From NCBI GenBank assembly GCA_025997795.1, contig BNVB01000033.1, forward strand, positions 1-24,564: a stretch of 24,564 bases of DNA, in the 5' to 3' direction. The translations under genes and the position numbers were made by a program. This DNA comes from Spirochaetia bacterium (GTDB taxonomy: Bacteria; Spirochaetota; Spirochaetia; Treponematales; Breznakiellaceae). This document shows positions 1 through 7,379 of the stretch, piece after piece (within the stretch, counting starts at the first letter, position 1; every line of letters starts with the position of its first letter). Below the pieces are notes generated by a model. It was not told the DNA's origin. It saw only the letters and a program-made list of their open reading frames with translations, and did no database searches.

Positions 1-76
1 CCTTTTTTCCCATCCAGGTATCAGGCCCCTGTCCGGCGGCTTCCAAAACCGGGGCCGATTCCTGTGCGCTTTGTCC

Positions 77-763
77 CTATCCCCGTTTGCCCGGCAGTGT
101 ACGGAGGTATTCGGGGTGTTTTTCGATGATTTCTCCGGCACTTTCCGCACCGTCACAGCCCGCTTCGATAAAACGGCGGAGCAGCAGTAGGTTCCGCTTT
201 GAATCGGCAGCAAGGGAAAGCCGGTGGCAGCGGAGATCCACGGCGGAAATTTCCGTTTCAATATCAAAGGAATTGATGTCCTTCTGGAGTACGCCAAAAA
301 GGGTATCCCGGGTAACCGGGCCCAGGCCGGTTTCTCCGGCGATTTTTGAAAGTATGCCCGCCGCCTGGGGAATGATAAGTTCCGGGCCCAGGCCATAGGG
401 CCAGCCGTCTGCATAGGAATAATCCGCGGCAAACCGGGTATGCCGTTGGGCAATCCGTCCCGCCAGGGATGGATCGAGGAACGGCGTATCAGCCCAGGCA
501 TAGTAGGCAAAATCATAAGCGGCGCTTTCTTTGGAAAGAACCTCAAGAAGTTCCTTTACCGTCCAATAAGGCCGCCGTATCAGGGTTAGACCCTCCGGGC
601 AGCCGGGTAAGTCCCCTTCTCCCGTTAGGAGTATTGTTTTTTCGCTTCCCGGAAAGGCCGAGCAGCGTTCCAGGGCCAGGGAAAAGGCGCTTTTTTCGCC
701 GGAAAGGGGCTCAAAAGCCTGGGAAGAAAGGGAACCGCCGTATAAAACCGTAAGTGCATGCAT
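77..763 (-). CDS. spirochaete conserved protein, possibly N-terminal part of spiro-SPASM protein
   Basis: This 228-residue protein has a Rossmann/nucleotidyltransferase-like look: an N-terminal strand with a small-residue turn (LTVLYGGSLSS), a middle strand ending in an acidic patch (YAWADTPFLDPSL) and a C-terminal helical part ending HPEYLRTLPGKRG. It resembles what I remember of the N-terminal module of spirochaete spiro-SPASM proteins, which continue into a radical-SAM/SPASM half. That assignment is from memory and is weak. No CxxxCxxC radical-SAM motif is seen; the frame stops at TAG (79..77). After that stop the same frame stays open to the window edge. The ATG is preceded by AGGA at very short spacing. 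The gene lies downstream of tRNA-Phe and its terminator on the same strand. If the family assignment is right, the protein is truncated here. Confidence 0.55.
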   Translation of the reverse strand: MHALTVLYGGSLSSQAFEPLSGEKSAFSLALERCSAFPGSEKTILLTGEGDLPGCPEGLTLIRRPYWTVKELLEVLSKESAAYDFAYYAWADTPFLDPSLAGRIAQRHTRFAADYSYADGWPYGLGPELIIPQAAGILSKIAGETGLGPVTRDTLFGVLQKDINSFDIETEISAVDLRCHRLSLAADSKRNLLLLRRFIEAGCDGAESAGEIIEKHPEYLRTLPGKRG

Positions 764-792
764 TTCCTACAATATCGGCGTATCCTGGGCAT

Positions 793-823
793 AAAAAAAG
801 GCCGTTCCTAAGGGAACGGACCT
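793..823 (-). terminator. Rho-independent terminator after tRNA-Phe
   Basis: Read on the minus strand, AGG-T-CCGTTCC / CTTA loop / GGAACGG-CCT forms a GC-rich stem of ten pairs with one bulged base, followed by seven T residues. It begins 8 nt past the tRNA 3' end, so it should end the tRNA transcript before the next minus-strand gene. Confidence 0.85.
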
Positions 824-830
824 TTAAACT

Positions 831-903
831 TGCCACCTCAGAGAATCGAACTCTAGACACAAGGATTTTCAGTCCTTTGCTCTACCAACTGAGCTAAGGT
901 GGC
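831..903 (-). tRNA. tRNA-Phe (anticodon GAA)
   Basis: A 73-nt cloverleaf is readable on the minus strand. The acceptor stem is GCCACCT paired with AGGTGGC, with discriminator A. The D arm contains AGCTCAGTTGGTAGAGC. The anticodon stem AAGGA/TCCTT encloses the loop CTGAAAA, giving anticodon GAA for phenylalanine. The T arm contains GTTCGATTC. The 3' CCA is not encoded. It has its own promoter (915..943) and terminator (793..823), so it is an independent single-tRNA unit. Confidence 0.97.
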
Positions 904-914
904 AATCTATGTTA

Positions 915-943
915 GATTTAGCTTTTTTTGAAAAAAATGTCAA
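915..943 (-). promoter_or_regulatory. sigma-70-type promoter of tRNA-Phe
   Basis: On the minus strand a perfect -35 TTGACA (943..938) is followed by a 17-nt spacer (T7-C-A7-GC) and a -10-like TAAATC (920..915). The tRNA 5' end lies about 11 nt downstream. The symmetric T7/A7 spacer would be strongly bent DNA. The spacing and position fit a stable-RNA promoter. Confidence 0.8.
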
Positions 944-1021
944 GCGGCCAACACGAATATGTCAGCTTTAGTGGGAAAAGTAATATTTTTGTATTATCTT
1001 AGATGTACAAGGAGAACGTGT

Positions 1022-2050
1022 ATGAACCTGTATAAACGTTTTGTGTTGGCGCTGCTTATGGTATGTTTTACCGGTATGGCGGCTTTTGCCCTGACGGCAA
1101 CCGGTACTAAGCCGTCAGGAGTTACAGATGCCGAGTGGCAAGACCTTTTGGATGAATTAAACAAGGAGATTGAAAAAATTGATGATAAACCGGAAAATCT
1201 TATCCGGAGTTTTGCCGACGCTTCGGTATTTGCCAGTCACGGCGCTACCCAGCGGGCCTATGGGGAATATAAACGCTTTGCCTTTACCATAGGCGCCATG
1301 GCGGGAATGCGGCTTCCGGGAAGTCCCTTTAGTTTGATGAATACCAGCGAGATCGGCGATACCCTGGAGAAAGACGGGGATATCAAGGCGGGTATTAATA
1401 TCCAGATGATTAATGCCCAGTTTGGCCTTAATACTTCGTCATTCCTCCTGGAGGGTCTCTATTTGGGGGTCCGGTTCGGTTATTTCAGCCTGAATGCGAT
1501 AGATGATCTAACCTTTAAAACCCTCCATATTGGTCTAGTCGGTAATTACCAGATAATTAAGGGAAGAAAGCCTTCGGGCGCCCTTTACTGGCGGGGTCTT
1601 ACCGTAGGTACGGGTTTTCTTTTCCAAAAAACCACCCTGGACTATAACTATACCCTGGATACCATAACCGAAGGTATTGTGGCCCTTGAACCGAAATTGG
1701 ACTTTGCTATGGCGGTTACCACCTTTACCATACCACTGGAAATAAATACGTCGGTCCAGCTTTTATGGGTCCTTAATCTAAGCCTTGGGGCGGGGGTGGA
1801 TATAGCCTTTGGCAAAAATGATGTGTCCATTGGTATGGACAGCAAGGCGTACAATGTTAACATTCCGTCGAATACCGGAAGTATCACTATTTCCGGCGGC
1901 GGCGCTATGTCGCCAACGATTCTTAACCCCAAACTTATGTTTAACCTTGGCTTTAAATTTGGCGCGGTTGTTATTGATGTACCCATTACCTATTACATTA
2001 GTAAAACTGCGGGCATCAGCGCCGGTATTACCCTGGGAATTGTTTATTAA
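1022..2050 (+). CDS. predicted outer-membrane beta-barrel protein with signal peptide
   Basis: The 342-residue product starts with a clear Sec signal peptide (MNLYKRFVLALLMVCFTGMAAFA). A helical, charged stretch (about residues 27-55) follows, then a long region of alternating polar and hydrophobic short strands rich in glycine and aromatic residues, ending in ...AGITLGIVY. This is the pattern of an outer-membrane beta-barrel with a terminal aromatic. I do not recognise the exact family; spirochaetes have many such lineage-specific porin-like proteins. The start at 1022 is chosen because AAGGAG sits 7 nt upstream; an in-frame ATG at 959 lacks a Shine-Dalgarno site and would bury the signal peptide behind 21 residues. 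It is a single-gene unit with a possible -10 TATTAT at 992 and a terminator right after the stop. Confidence 0.8.
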   Translation: MNLYKRFVLALLMVCFTGMAAFALTATGTKPSGVTDAEWQDLLDELNKEIEKIDDKPENLIRSFADASVFASHGATQRAYGEYKRFAFTIGAMAGMRLPGSPFSLMNTSEIGDTLEKDGDIKAGINIQMINAQFGLNTSSFLLEGLYLGVRFGYFSLNAIDDLTFKTLHIGLVGNYQIIKGRKPSGALYWRGLTVGTGFLFQKTTLDYNYTLDTITEGIVALEPKLDFAMAVTTFTIPLEINTSVQLLWVLNLSLGAGVDIAFGKNDVSIGMDSKAYNVNIPSNTGSITISGGGAMSPTILNPKLMFNLGFKFGAVVIDVPITYYISKTAGISAGITLGIVY

Positions 2051-2076
2051 ACAAGTCTATTGGCTTGTGTTTTTTG
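2051..2076 (+). terminator. Rho-independent terminator after the beta-barrel gene
   Basis: ACAAGTC / TATT loop / GGCTTGT forms a 7-pair stem (one G-T) starting immediately after the stop codon, followed by GTTTTTTG. It separates this gene from the convergent end of the flagellar operon; the stop codon of the last minus-strand gene (2059..2057) lies inside the stem-loop. Confidence 0.75.
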
Positions 2077-2723
2077 TATCCGTCAGGTTTATGTATAATT
2101 TTACCTCCCCCAGGTTTAGCCCCAGGCGTTCGGCAATTAACTCCGGGGCAAAACCGGCCCGGTGGAGTTCTCCGATTCTGTCTTTTATGGGGGGGCTTTA
2201 TGGGAATGGGGGCAGCGCTTATTTTTGGCCCCTGCCATTCTGTTTCCGGGGGAACCGCCGTCCCCGAAGCGGTCTTGGCCGGCCGGCGCCGGGACCGCTG
2301 TTCGGCTGGCGGCGTTACTACCGGTACGGCGGTGGATAACACAATGGGAATAGGTGTAGTCGGTAACGGGGATACCAGCGGTATTCCCGTTACCGGCGGC
2401 GGGGGCGCGGCGGGTTGAACACGGCCCAGGACAGAAAGGGTCTCGACTTCCCGGCCCCGGCGTTCCAGTTCCCGGCTGTAGAGGATTATACGTTTTTCCG
2501 CCTCGGCACAAATTTCCCTAAGGGCAATAATCTTGTCTTCCAAAAGCTGGAGGTCCTGTTCGGTTTTTTCATCAATATCCGCCTCCAACTGGCGGACCTC
2601 TTCCTGGAGCAGGGCCAGGATATGATCCGGGCTGGTCCGGCGGCGGACAAAGGATTTTAGGTAAAGGAGGGCAAGAAACCAAAGAAGCAGAGCCAAACCA
2701 AGACCGGCAAACAAACCATTCAT
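2057..2723 (-). CDS. membrane-anchored coiled-coil protein with C-terminal HTH-like segment, frameshifted
   Basis: As written, frame 0 gives an N-terminal membrane helix (residues about 4-24), a charged coiled coil (about 35-90), a Pro/Thr/Val-rich linker, and then arginine- and proline-rich nonsense that runs into the 3' end of the beta-barrel gene. If one C of the minus-strand C7 tract (plus-strand G7 at 2189-2195) is skipped, the frame instead gives KDRIGELHRAGFAPELIAER and continues LGLNLGEVKLYINL, a compact helix-turn-helix-like end, and stops at TAG 2059..2057 without overlapping the neighbour. The frame-corrected version is therefore almost certainly the real family shape. The cause could be a sequencing error, a real mutation, phase variation or +1 slippage at CCC-C. 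ATG 2723 has AGGA 7 nt upstream. It is the last gene of the flagellar operon; function unknown. Confidence 0.75.
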
Positions 2724-2732
2724 GGAGTTATC

Positions 2733-3062
2733 CTAAAGGGAAAGATCAATATTTTTTCCCAGGTCGGGATCGCGGATTATATGTTCCGCCTCTGGTTCAT
2801 CGGCATTTTCTTCCTTAGCTTCCCGGTGATGTTGACCTTCCTCTCCGGCCCTGCCGCCGTTTTTGTCCTTTATGCCTTCCGTCCCTTCCCCGGTATTCTG
2901 GGCTTCGTTTACCGACCGTATCCGTTCATCGGTTTGTTCCTGGTTTTTTGCCTGTTGAATAGATTGAAGAAGTGCCGCCCCTTCCCGCTGGGCAGCTTCC
3001 TGTTTGCCTACCTTGTCCATTTGGGTAAAAAGCGTTTGAAGGTCAATTGGTGATATAGCCAT
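2733..3062 (-). CDS. small acidic, Gln/Glu-rich protein of the flagellar operon
   Basis: The product is a hydrophilic protein of about 109 residues with a conserved-looking N-terminus (MAISPIDLQTLFTQMDKVGK), a glutamine-rich helix (QREGAALLQSIQQAKNQEQ) and a disordered, Glu/Gly/Lys-rich tail ending DPDLGKNIDLSL. I do not recognise a domain. The ATG at 3062 (AAGGG about 5 nt upstream) is preferred over an in-frame ATG at 3086, which also has GAGGA upstream, so the start is uncertain by eight codons. Either way it overlaps the end of fapA, so it is translationally coupled to it. Its place between fapA and the HTH-like gene suggests a flagellar or motility accessory role, by context only. Confidence 0.7.
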   Translation of the reverse strand: MAISPIDLQTLFTQMDKVGKQEAAQREGAALLQSIQQAKNQEQTDERIRSVNEAQNTGEGTEGIKDKNGGRAGEEGQHHREAKEENADEPEAEHIIRDPDLGKNIDLSL

Positions 3063-5004
3063 CGGGTCCCTTCTTTGATTCCTCATCGGGTTCCTCGTAC
3101 TTGGTTACCCGCACCAGGCCGTCTTCAAGTATAAACGTAACCGCCCGGTATTCATTGCGGACATCTTCTTTGGCATCCCGGATTAATATCTTAACCCCCG
3201 GATACACCTTGGAAGAGGCAGAAACCCGTCCCCTGGCTTTTAGGGTATTAAGAAAATTCTGTATCTCTTCAATTTCGCCTTTATTTTTTTTGAGGTCCTC
3301 GGTAAGCAGCTGGCGTTTATCCATAAGCTCGTTAAGGTAAGCTTCTTTGTCCTCCGGCAGGCTCTTCCGTTGTTTTTTTATATTGATCAGGGTCTGAATA
3401 TTAAGCTGAACTTCTTCCAGCTCTTTTTCTGCGTCTGCCTGCTGGGCTTCCAGGGTTTCCAGTTGTTCTTTACTCTTGGGATCAAAACCTACTTCACAGA
3501 TTGTTTCGGTGCCGCTTGTAGGGCTGCCGATGCTTTTGGCATTGATCTCTTCGGTGGCCCGGAGCCGCCCTCCCACAATAGAAGCTTTTTTACCCTGGCA
3601 GATAATCCCCTTAAAGGCATCTACCTGGGAATTGATGATTCCATCGGAAACCATAACCATATTACCCGATTCCACATGGGCGTTTTCAATAAACCGGGCC
3701 CAAATAGACCGGCCGGAACGGATAAGGCCGGTACTGCTTCCCTTGATGCCCTGATTAACAATGATGTCCCCTTCAGCATCCAGTTCGGCTTTTTCTACCG
3801 TACCGTGTACTTCGATATTACCCGCAGCTTTGACAGAATAACCGTCTTCCACATTGCCGGTAATAACCACAGCCCCAAGGAAAATAACATTCCCGGTTTT
3901 GATGTTTACATCCCCCTGGATGGTATACACCGGTTCAACATTGATCTTGCCCCCGTTAAGGATTACCTGGCCATTCATATCGGCTATGATCGTAACCCCG
4001 TCGTCTCCCACATGGACATTTTTTCCCAAAGGCAGGGCCATGTCCCGGCCGTTTTTGGCGGGAATTACCTTGCCCGTAACGGTACGGCCCACGGTTCCGT
4101 CTTCCGCAGGAATCTTAACTGCCAGGGGCTGGCCTTCTACCACATTCTGGATAATGTTAAGGTCCTTAAAGTCTACCCGGCCGTTGGAACCTTCCCGGAG
4201 CCGAACCCTGGTCTGATCGGTTTCAAAGTTGTACTGGATGTACGAGTCCCTGCCGTCGGCGGGCCTGATGCCTGCGGCAATCTGGGCCGGCTCCTTATAA
4301 GAAGGCCTGTCGGTAAAATCGGAAAGGGCTTTTTCGTCTATGCCAAAAACAACCCTGTTGTTCCGCAGGAAGGACAGGCAGGTTTCTATGGGAATATCGC
4401 AGCCGCCGTTTCCCGGGGGAGTTACGGTGATCGATGCCTTCATTTCGTCTGCGGTAATATCTACGCTTATCATGGAATCGTTGGCGGCAATGTGCTGGAA
4501 ATCGCCAATCCGCACATAAAGTGCCGCTTCTTCCCGGATAACATCCTCTACTTTTTCCTTGTCGTAGTCCGAAATACCCCGGGAGGCAATAAGCTGGTTC
4601 ACCGCTGGAGGATTAATCTTTTTGCCCCGGCCCGCCGGCGGAGTTACCTTGAGGTAGGCGCCGTCATAGCGAAGCTGGACAGATGCTCCGCCGTCTTCGT
4701 CAAGTTCCGCCTTGGCGGCCTCGGCGGCGGCTTCGGCGGCGGCTTCCCGTTCTTCTTCGATGGTTTCGGCGGTTACCCGCTCATAGGCTTTGATTTTCCA
4801 GTTTTTTGTCCCGGTACCAAGAAAACCCGAAAAACCCCGGATCGTTACTTCGTATTCAATGCGGCGGATTGGAAGGTTAAGCAGGGTCGCCGCTTCGGCT
4901 ACGGCCTCTTCCAGGGTGGCCCCTTCGGCATCAATGATACGTATGGCCCTGTCCCGCTCCAGGCGTTCCTTCATAACATGCTGAAGCTGGACAAAATCGA
5001 CCAT
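3043..5004 (-). CDS. fapA: flagellar assembly protein A (FapA, DUF342 family)
   Basis: The 653-residue product is of FapA/DUF342 type. An N-terminal Jag-N-like module (about residues 1-75, with ATLEEAVAEAATLLNLPIRRIEYEV and the GFSGFLGTGTKNWKIKAYE end) is followed by an Ala/Glu-rich linker. The FapA core follows, with repeated beta-helix-like turns (VYTIQGDVNIKTGNVIFLG, GNIEVHGTVEKAELDAEGDI). A coiled coil spans about 510-585 and a short beta domain ends the protein. Known members act in flagellar placement or assembly (for example in Vibrio); the exact biochemical role is unclear. It shares one base with the upstream sigma-28 gene in a TAATG junction, so translation is coupled. No membrane segment is seen. 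Confidence 0.9.
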   Translation of the reverse strand: MVDFVQLQHVMKERLERDRAIRIIDAEGATLEEAVAEAATLLNLPIRRIEYEVTIRGFSGFLGTGTKNWKIKAYERVTAETIEEEREAAAEAAAEAAKAELDEDGGASVQLRYDGAYLKVTPPAGRGKKINPPAVNQLIASRGISDYDKEKVEDVIREEAALYVRIGDFQHIAANDSMISVDITADEMKASITVTPPGNGGCDIPIETCLSFLRNNRVVFGIDEKALSDFTDRPSYKEPAQIAAGIRPADGRDSYIQYNFETDQTRVRLREGSNGRVDFKDLNIIQNVVEGQPLAVKIPAEDGTVGRTVTGKVIPAKNGRDMALPLGKNVHVGDDGVTIIADMNGQVILNGGKINVEPVYTIQGDVNIKTGNVIFLGAVVITGNVEDGYSVKAAGNIEVHGTVEKAELDAEGDIIVNQGIKGSSTGLIRSGRSIWARFIENAHVESGNMVMVSDGIINSQVDAFKGIICQGKKASIVGGRLRATEEINAKSIGSPTSGTETICEVGFDPKSKEQLETLEAQQADAEKELEEVQLNIQTLINIKKQRKSLPEDKEAYLNELMDKRQLLTEDLKKNKGEIEEIQNFLNTLKARGRVSASSKVYPGVKILIRDAKEDVRNEYRAVTFILEDGLVRVTKYEEPDEESKKGPDGYITN

Positions 5005-5819
5005 TACACTATGCCCTTCCGTATGTTGGTAAGCTTGGAGCGCAGGCGCAGAATAGCCTTGGTATGAAGCTGGGAAACCCGCGATTCAGTTACTTCCAGT
5101 ACCTGGCCTATTTCTTTAAGGGTCAGGTCTTCGTAATAGTAAAGGACCAGTATCTTTTTTTCTTTTTCCGGCAGATCGTTAATGGCAGCCACAATGACCC
5201 GGCGGATTTCTTCTTTTTCTACGATAACATCGGGGTTAAGGCTTGCGGGGGATTCAATACTGTCGCCGATGGAGATTTTGTCGTTTTCGTCGCCGGAAAA
5301 CCACACATCGTTAAGGGAGAGGACGGAAGTGCTGGAAATCCGCTGCATGGTTTTAAGGAATTCACCCTCGTTCATGCCCATGGACCGGGCTATTTCCTGA
5401 TCCGTAGCGGTACGGCCCAGCTGGGCTTCCAGGGTGCCGATGGCATCTTCCACTTCACGGGTTTTTTGCCTAACCGACCGGGGCACCCAGTCTATAGACC
5501 GCAGTTCGTCAAAAATTGCCCCCCGTATCCGGGTTACGGCATAGGTTTTAAATTTAACATTTTTATCCGGATCGAATTTATCAATGGCATCAAGCAGGCC
5601 AAAAACGCCAAAACCAACAAGGTCGTCGAATTCCACATTATGTGGCATACCGACAGCAACCTTGCCGGCCACATACTTAACCAGGGGAGCGTACTGTTTG
5701 ATAAAGGTTTCCCGTATCTGGGGATCCCGCTTTTTACGGTACTGTATCCAGAGTTCTTCTTCTGCCTTTTCTTCCATACCAGGCTGGGGCTTTTCGGGGC
5801 CCCAGAACGTTTTCCCCAT
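5004..5819 (-). CDS. fliA: RNA polymerase sigma-28 factor (FliA/WhiG family)
   Basis: The 271-residue product has the full sigma-28 layout. Region 2 is at about 45-115 (FDDLVGFGVFGLLDAIDKFD, then KFKTYAVTRIRGAIFDELRS and DWVPRSVRQ). Region 3 is at about 118-170 (EAQLGRTATDQEIARSMGM). Region 4 is at about 215-265 (LPEKEKKILVLYYYEDLTLK, with the ESRVSQLHTKAILRLR recognition helix). It directs RNA polymerase to late flagellar and chemotaxis promoters. ATG 5819 has AAGGG upstream and lies 3 nt after the previous stop. No anti-sigma FlgM is visible in this window. Spirochaete annotations often call this gene whiG. Confidence 0.95.
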   Translation of the reverse strand: MGKTFWGPEKPQPGMEEKAEEELWIQYRKKRDPQIRETFIKQYAPLVKYVAGKVAVGMPHNVEFDDLVGFGVFGLLDAIDKFDPDKNVKFKTYAVTRIRGAIFDELRSIDWVPRSVRQKTREVEDAIGTLEAQLGRTATDQEIARSMGMNEGEFLKTMQRISSTSVLSLNDVWFSGDENDKISIGDSIESPASLNPDVIVEKEEIRRVIVAAINDLPEKEKKILVLYYYEDLTLKEIGQVLEVTESRVSQLHTKAILRLRSKLTNIRKGIV

Positions 5820-5822
5820 AGA

Positions 5823-6488
5823 CTATCCCTTCTCGTCCTTTACCAACACAGTTCGTATGGCCTGGGCCAGTTCCTTGGGATTAAAATCCCCCGCCATCTC
5901 CGATTTCCTTGTAGATGGGAGCGGCCGCCGCGGTTCGCTGTCAAAACCGGCATCAAGACCACCCCCCGGGGGAACATCCGAAATGTTGTCCATGTCAGGA
6001 AGTACCTCGGCAGTTTTGGTTTCCTGGGAAACGGCAGAATCCGGCATAGCGCCGGAAAAGTCCTCAAAACTGTTTACACTTCCCCTATCACCATTATACC
6101 CGGTATTTACATCTTGATCCAGAGGGTCTTGCTGTATCCCGGAGTTACTGTTTTTTGCAGGTGGCGGAGTTGAAGGCCTGCCGCCTATATCGTCCACCGT
6201 GCCGGAACTGTCTGTGGGAAAAGCCCCGATTATGGGGCCGCCGACACTGATATCTATCCGGGAACCTGAAAGGGGAATATCCAGATTGTCGTCGGTATCG
6301 GTAAGCAGTTCCGGTACAAACTGGGCCAGAAGCCAGAAAATAAAGCAGGAAAGGCCAAAAAACACCATGCCAAAAACAAGGGCCCGGACAAGGATAACTC
6401 CAATACCCGCCCCGCTTACAAAGCCGATGATGAGAGAAAGAATAAAACCCGTCCCGGCGGCAATACCGCTTGCCTTAAAGTTAAACAA
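5823..6488 (-). CDS. two-helix membrane protein between flhG and sigma-28
   Basis: The 221-residue product has two hydrophobic segments at the N-terminus (about residues 8-28 and 30-56, FILSLIIGFVSGAGIGVILV then FGMVFFGLSCFIFWLLAQFV). A long low-complexity Asp/Ser/Gly/Pro-rich tail follows, with a short conserved-looking end, DFNPKELAQAIRTVLVKDE. No enzyme motif is seen. Treponemes carry an equivalent uncharacterised gene between flhG and the sigma gene, so it is conserved by position. The only credible start is TTG at 6488, with GGGAG about 10 nt upstream inside the end of flhG. The C-terminal motif could be a docking peptide for a neighbour product, but that is conjecture. Confidence 0.75.
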   Translation of the reverse strand: MFNFKASGIAAGTGFILSLIIGFVSGAGIGVILVRALVFGMVFFGLSCFIFWLLAQFVPELLTDTDDNLDIPLSGSRIDISVGGPIIGAFPTDSSGTVDDIGGRPSTPPPAKNSNSGIQQDPLDQDVNTGYNGDRGSVNSFEDFSGAMPDSAVSQETKTAEVLPDMDNISDVPPGGGLDAGFDSEPRRPLPSTRKSEMAGDFNPKELAQAIRTVLVKDEKG

Positions 6489-6490
6489 CG

Positions 6491-7378
6491 CTAGGAATCT
6501 CCCTTAAACATACGTTTGAGCATATTGCCAAAACCACCCGAATCATGGACATCGGTTTTATCCATGCGGCCCACAATGTGCTGGACACAGAGGGATGCCT
6601 TACATTTGGGGTCTACCACCATAAAGGGCCGCTGCCGGAGTACCGCCTGGGATACGGCGTTGTCTTCGTAGATGAACCCCAGGTATTCCAGTTTAAGGTT
6701 CAAAAACTGGCTGGTAATATTGATCATCCTGTCGGCTATCTTCATTCCCTCGGCGGCGTTTTTTACCCGGTTTACCACCAGTTTAAGCCCCATGTTAAGG
6801 CTGTTTACTTCGGTGGCGATAATTTTAATGATCCCATAGGCATCGGTGATCGCCGTTGGCTCTGGGGTGGTGATGATTACCGAATCGTCTGCGGCGGCGA
6901 CAAAATCCAATACATTGCTGGAGACCCCCGCGGAGGTATCAATGATAACAATGTCCGCGGCAGAAAGGGTGGCCAATTCTTCGATAAAGTACTGCCGTTC
7001 ACTTTCGGTAAGGTTGGCGATTTTGGAAAATCCCGATGCCCCGGCCACAATGGAAATGCCGTATTCGGTTTCAACCATAATTTCTTTCATGGTTTTTTGT
7101 TTGCGGATTACATGATACAGGTTAAACTTGGGGATCATGTTAAGCATGACATTTACATTGGCCAGTCCCAGGTCGGCATCCATAACCACCACCTTACGCC
7201 CCGTCCGGGCATACGCCAGGGCCAGGTTAACCGATACATTGGTTTTTCCTACCCCGCCTTTGCCGGAGGTAACGGTGATGATCCGGGTTTTTTTGCCTTC
7301 CTTACCCTTGAGGGGTTTGTCATGGGTATTGTTTTTTTGCCGCATCAACTCCCGCAGTTTCTCTGCCTGATCTTCCAT
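6491..7378 (-). CDS. flhG: flagellar number regulator FlhG (MinD-like ATPase)
   Basis: The 295-residue product is a MinD/ParA ATPase with deviant Walker A SGKGGVGKT at about 38-46, DADLGLANVNV after strand 2, and switch DTSAGVS. The N-terminus carries DQAEKLR (residues 3-9), matching the DQAxxLR helix by which FlhG stimulates the FlhF GTPase in other bacteria. Known FlhG/FleN/YlxH proteins control flagellar number and placement with FlhF. The start is set at ATG 7378, not the longer in-frame start at 7417, because AGGAG lies 6 nt upstream and the DQAxxLR motif then begins at residue 3. Only one base separates the flhF stop from this ATG. The C-terminus (MLKRMFKGDS) is a short basic amphipathic helix as in MinD-type membrane anchors. 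Confidence 0.94.
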   Translation of the reverse strand: MEDQAEKLRELMRQKNNTHDKPLKGKEGKKTRIITVTSGKGGVGKTNVSVNLALAYARTGRKVVVMDADLGLANVNVMLNMIPKFNLYHVIRKQKTMKEIMVETEYGISIVAGASGFSKIANLTESERQYFIEELATLSAADIVIIDTSAGVSSNVLDFVAAADDSVIITTPEPTAITDAYGIIKIIATEVNSLNMGLKLVVNRVKNAAEGMKIADRMINITSQFLNLKLEYLGFIYEDNAVSQAVLRQRPFMVVDPKCKASLCVQHIVGRMDKTDVHDSGGFGNMLKRMFKGDS

Positions 7379-7379
7379 G

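Noticed and set aside
1..13. Possible gene start (ATG GGA AAA AAG, minus) at the left edge
   Set aside because: Only four codons are visible and there is no convincing Shine-Dalgarno site, so it cannot be supported.
2028..2188. Frame-0 C-terminus of the last operon gene overlapping the beta-barrel gene end
   Set aside because: The arginine/proline-rich sequence after the C7 tract has no sensible fold, while the shifted frame gives a clean HTH-like end and stop.
3370..5067. 565-codon plus-strand open frame opposite fapA
   Set aside because: It is antisense to a clear FapA protein, has a low-complexity Gly/Phe-rich translation with no domain, and has no Shine-Dalgarno site; it results from codon bias of the real gene.
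5064..6173. 369-codon plus-strand open frame opposite sigma-28
   Set aside because: It is the mirror of the sigma-28 gene and the next one; its translation has no recognisable fold.
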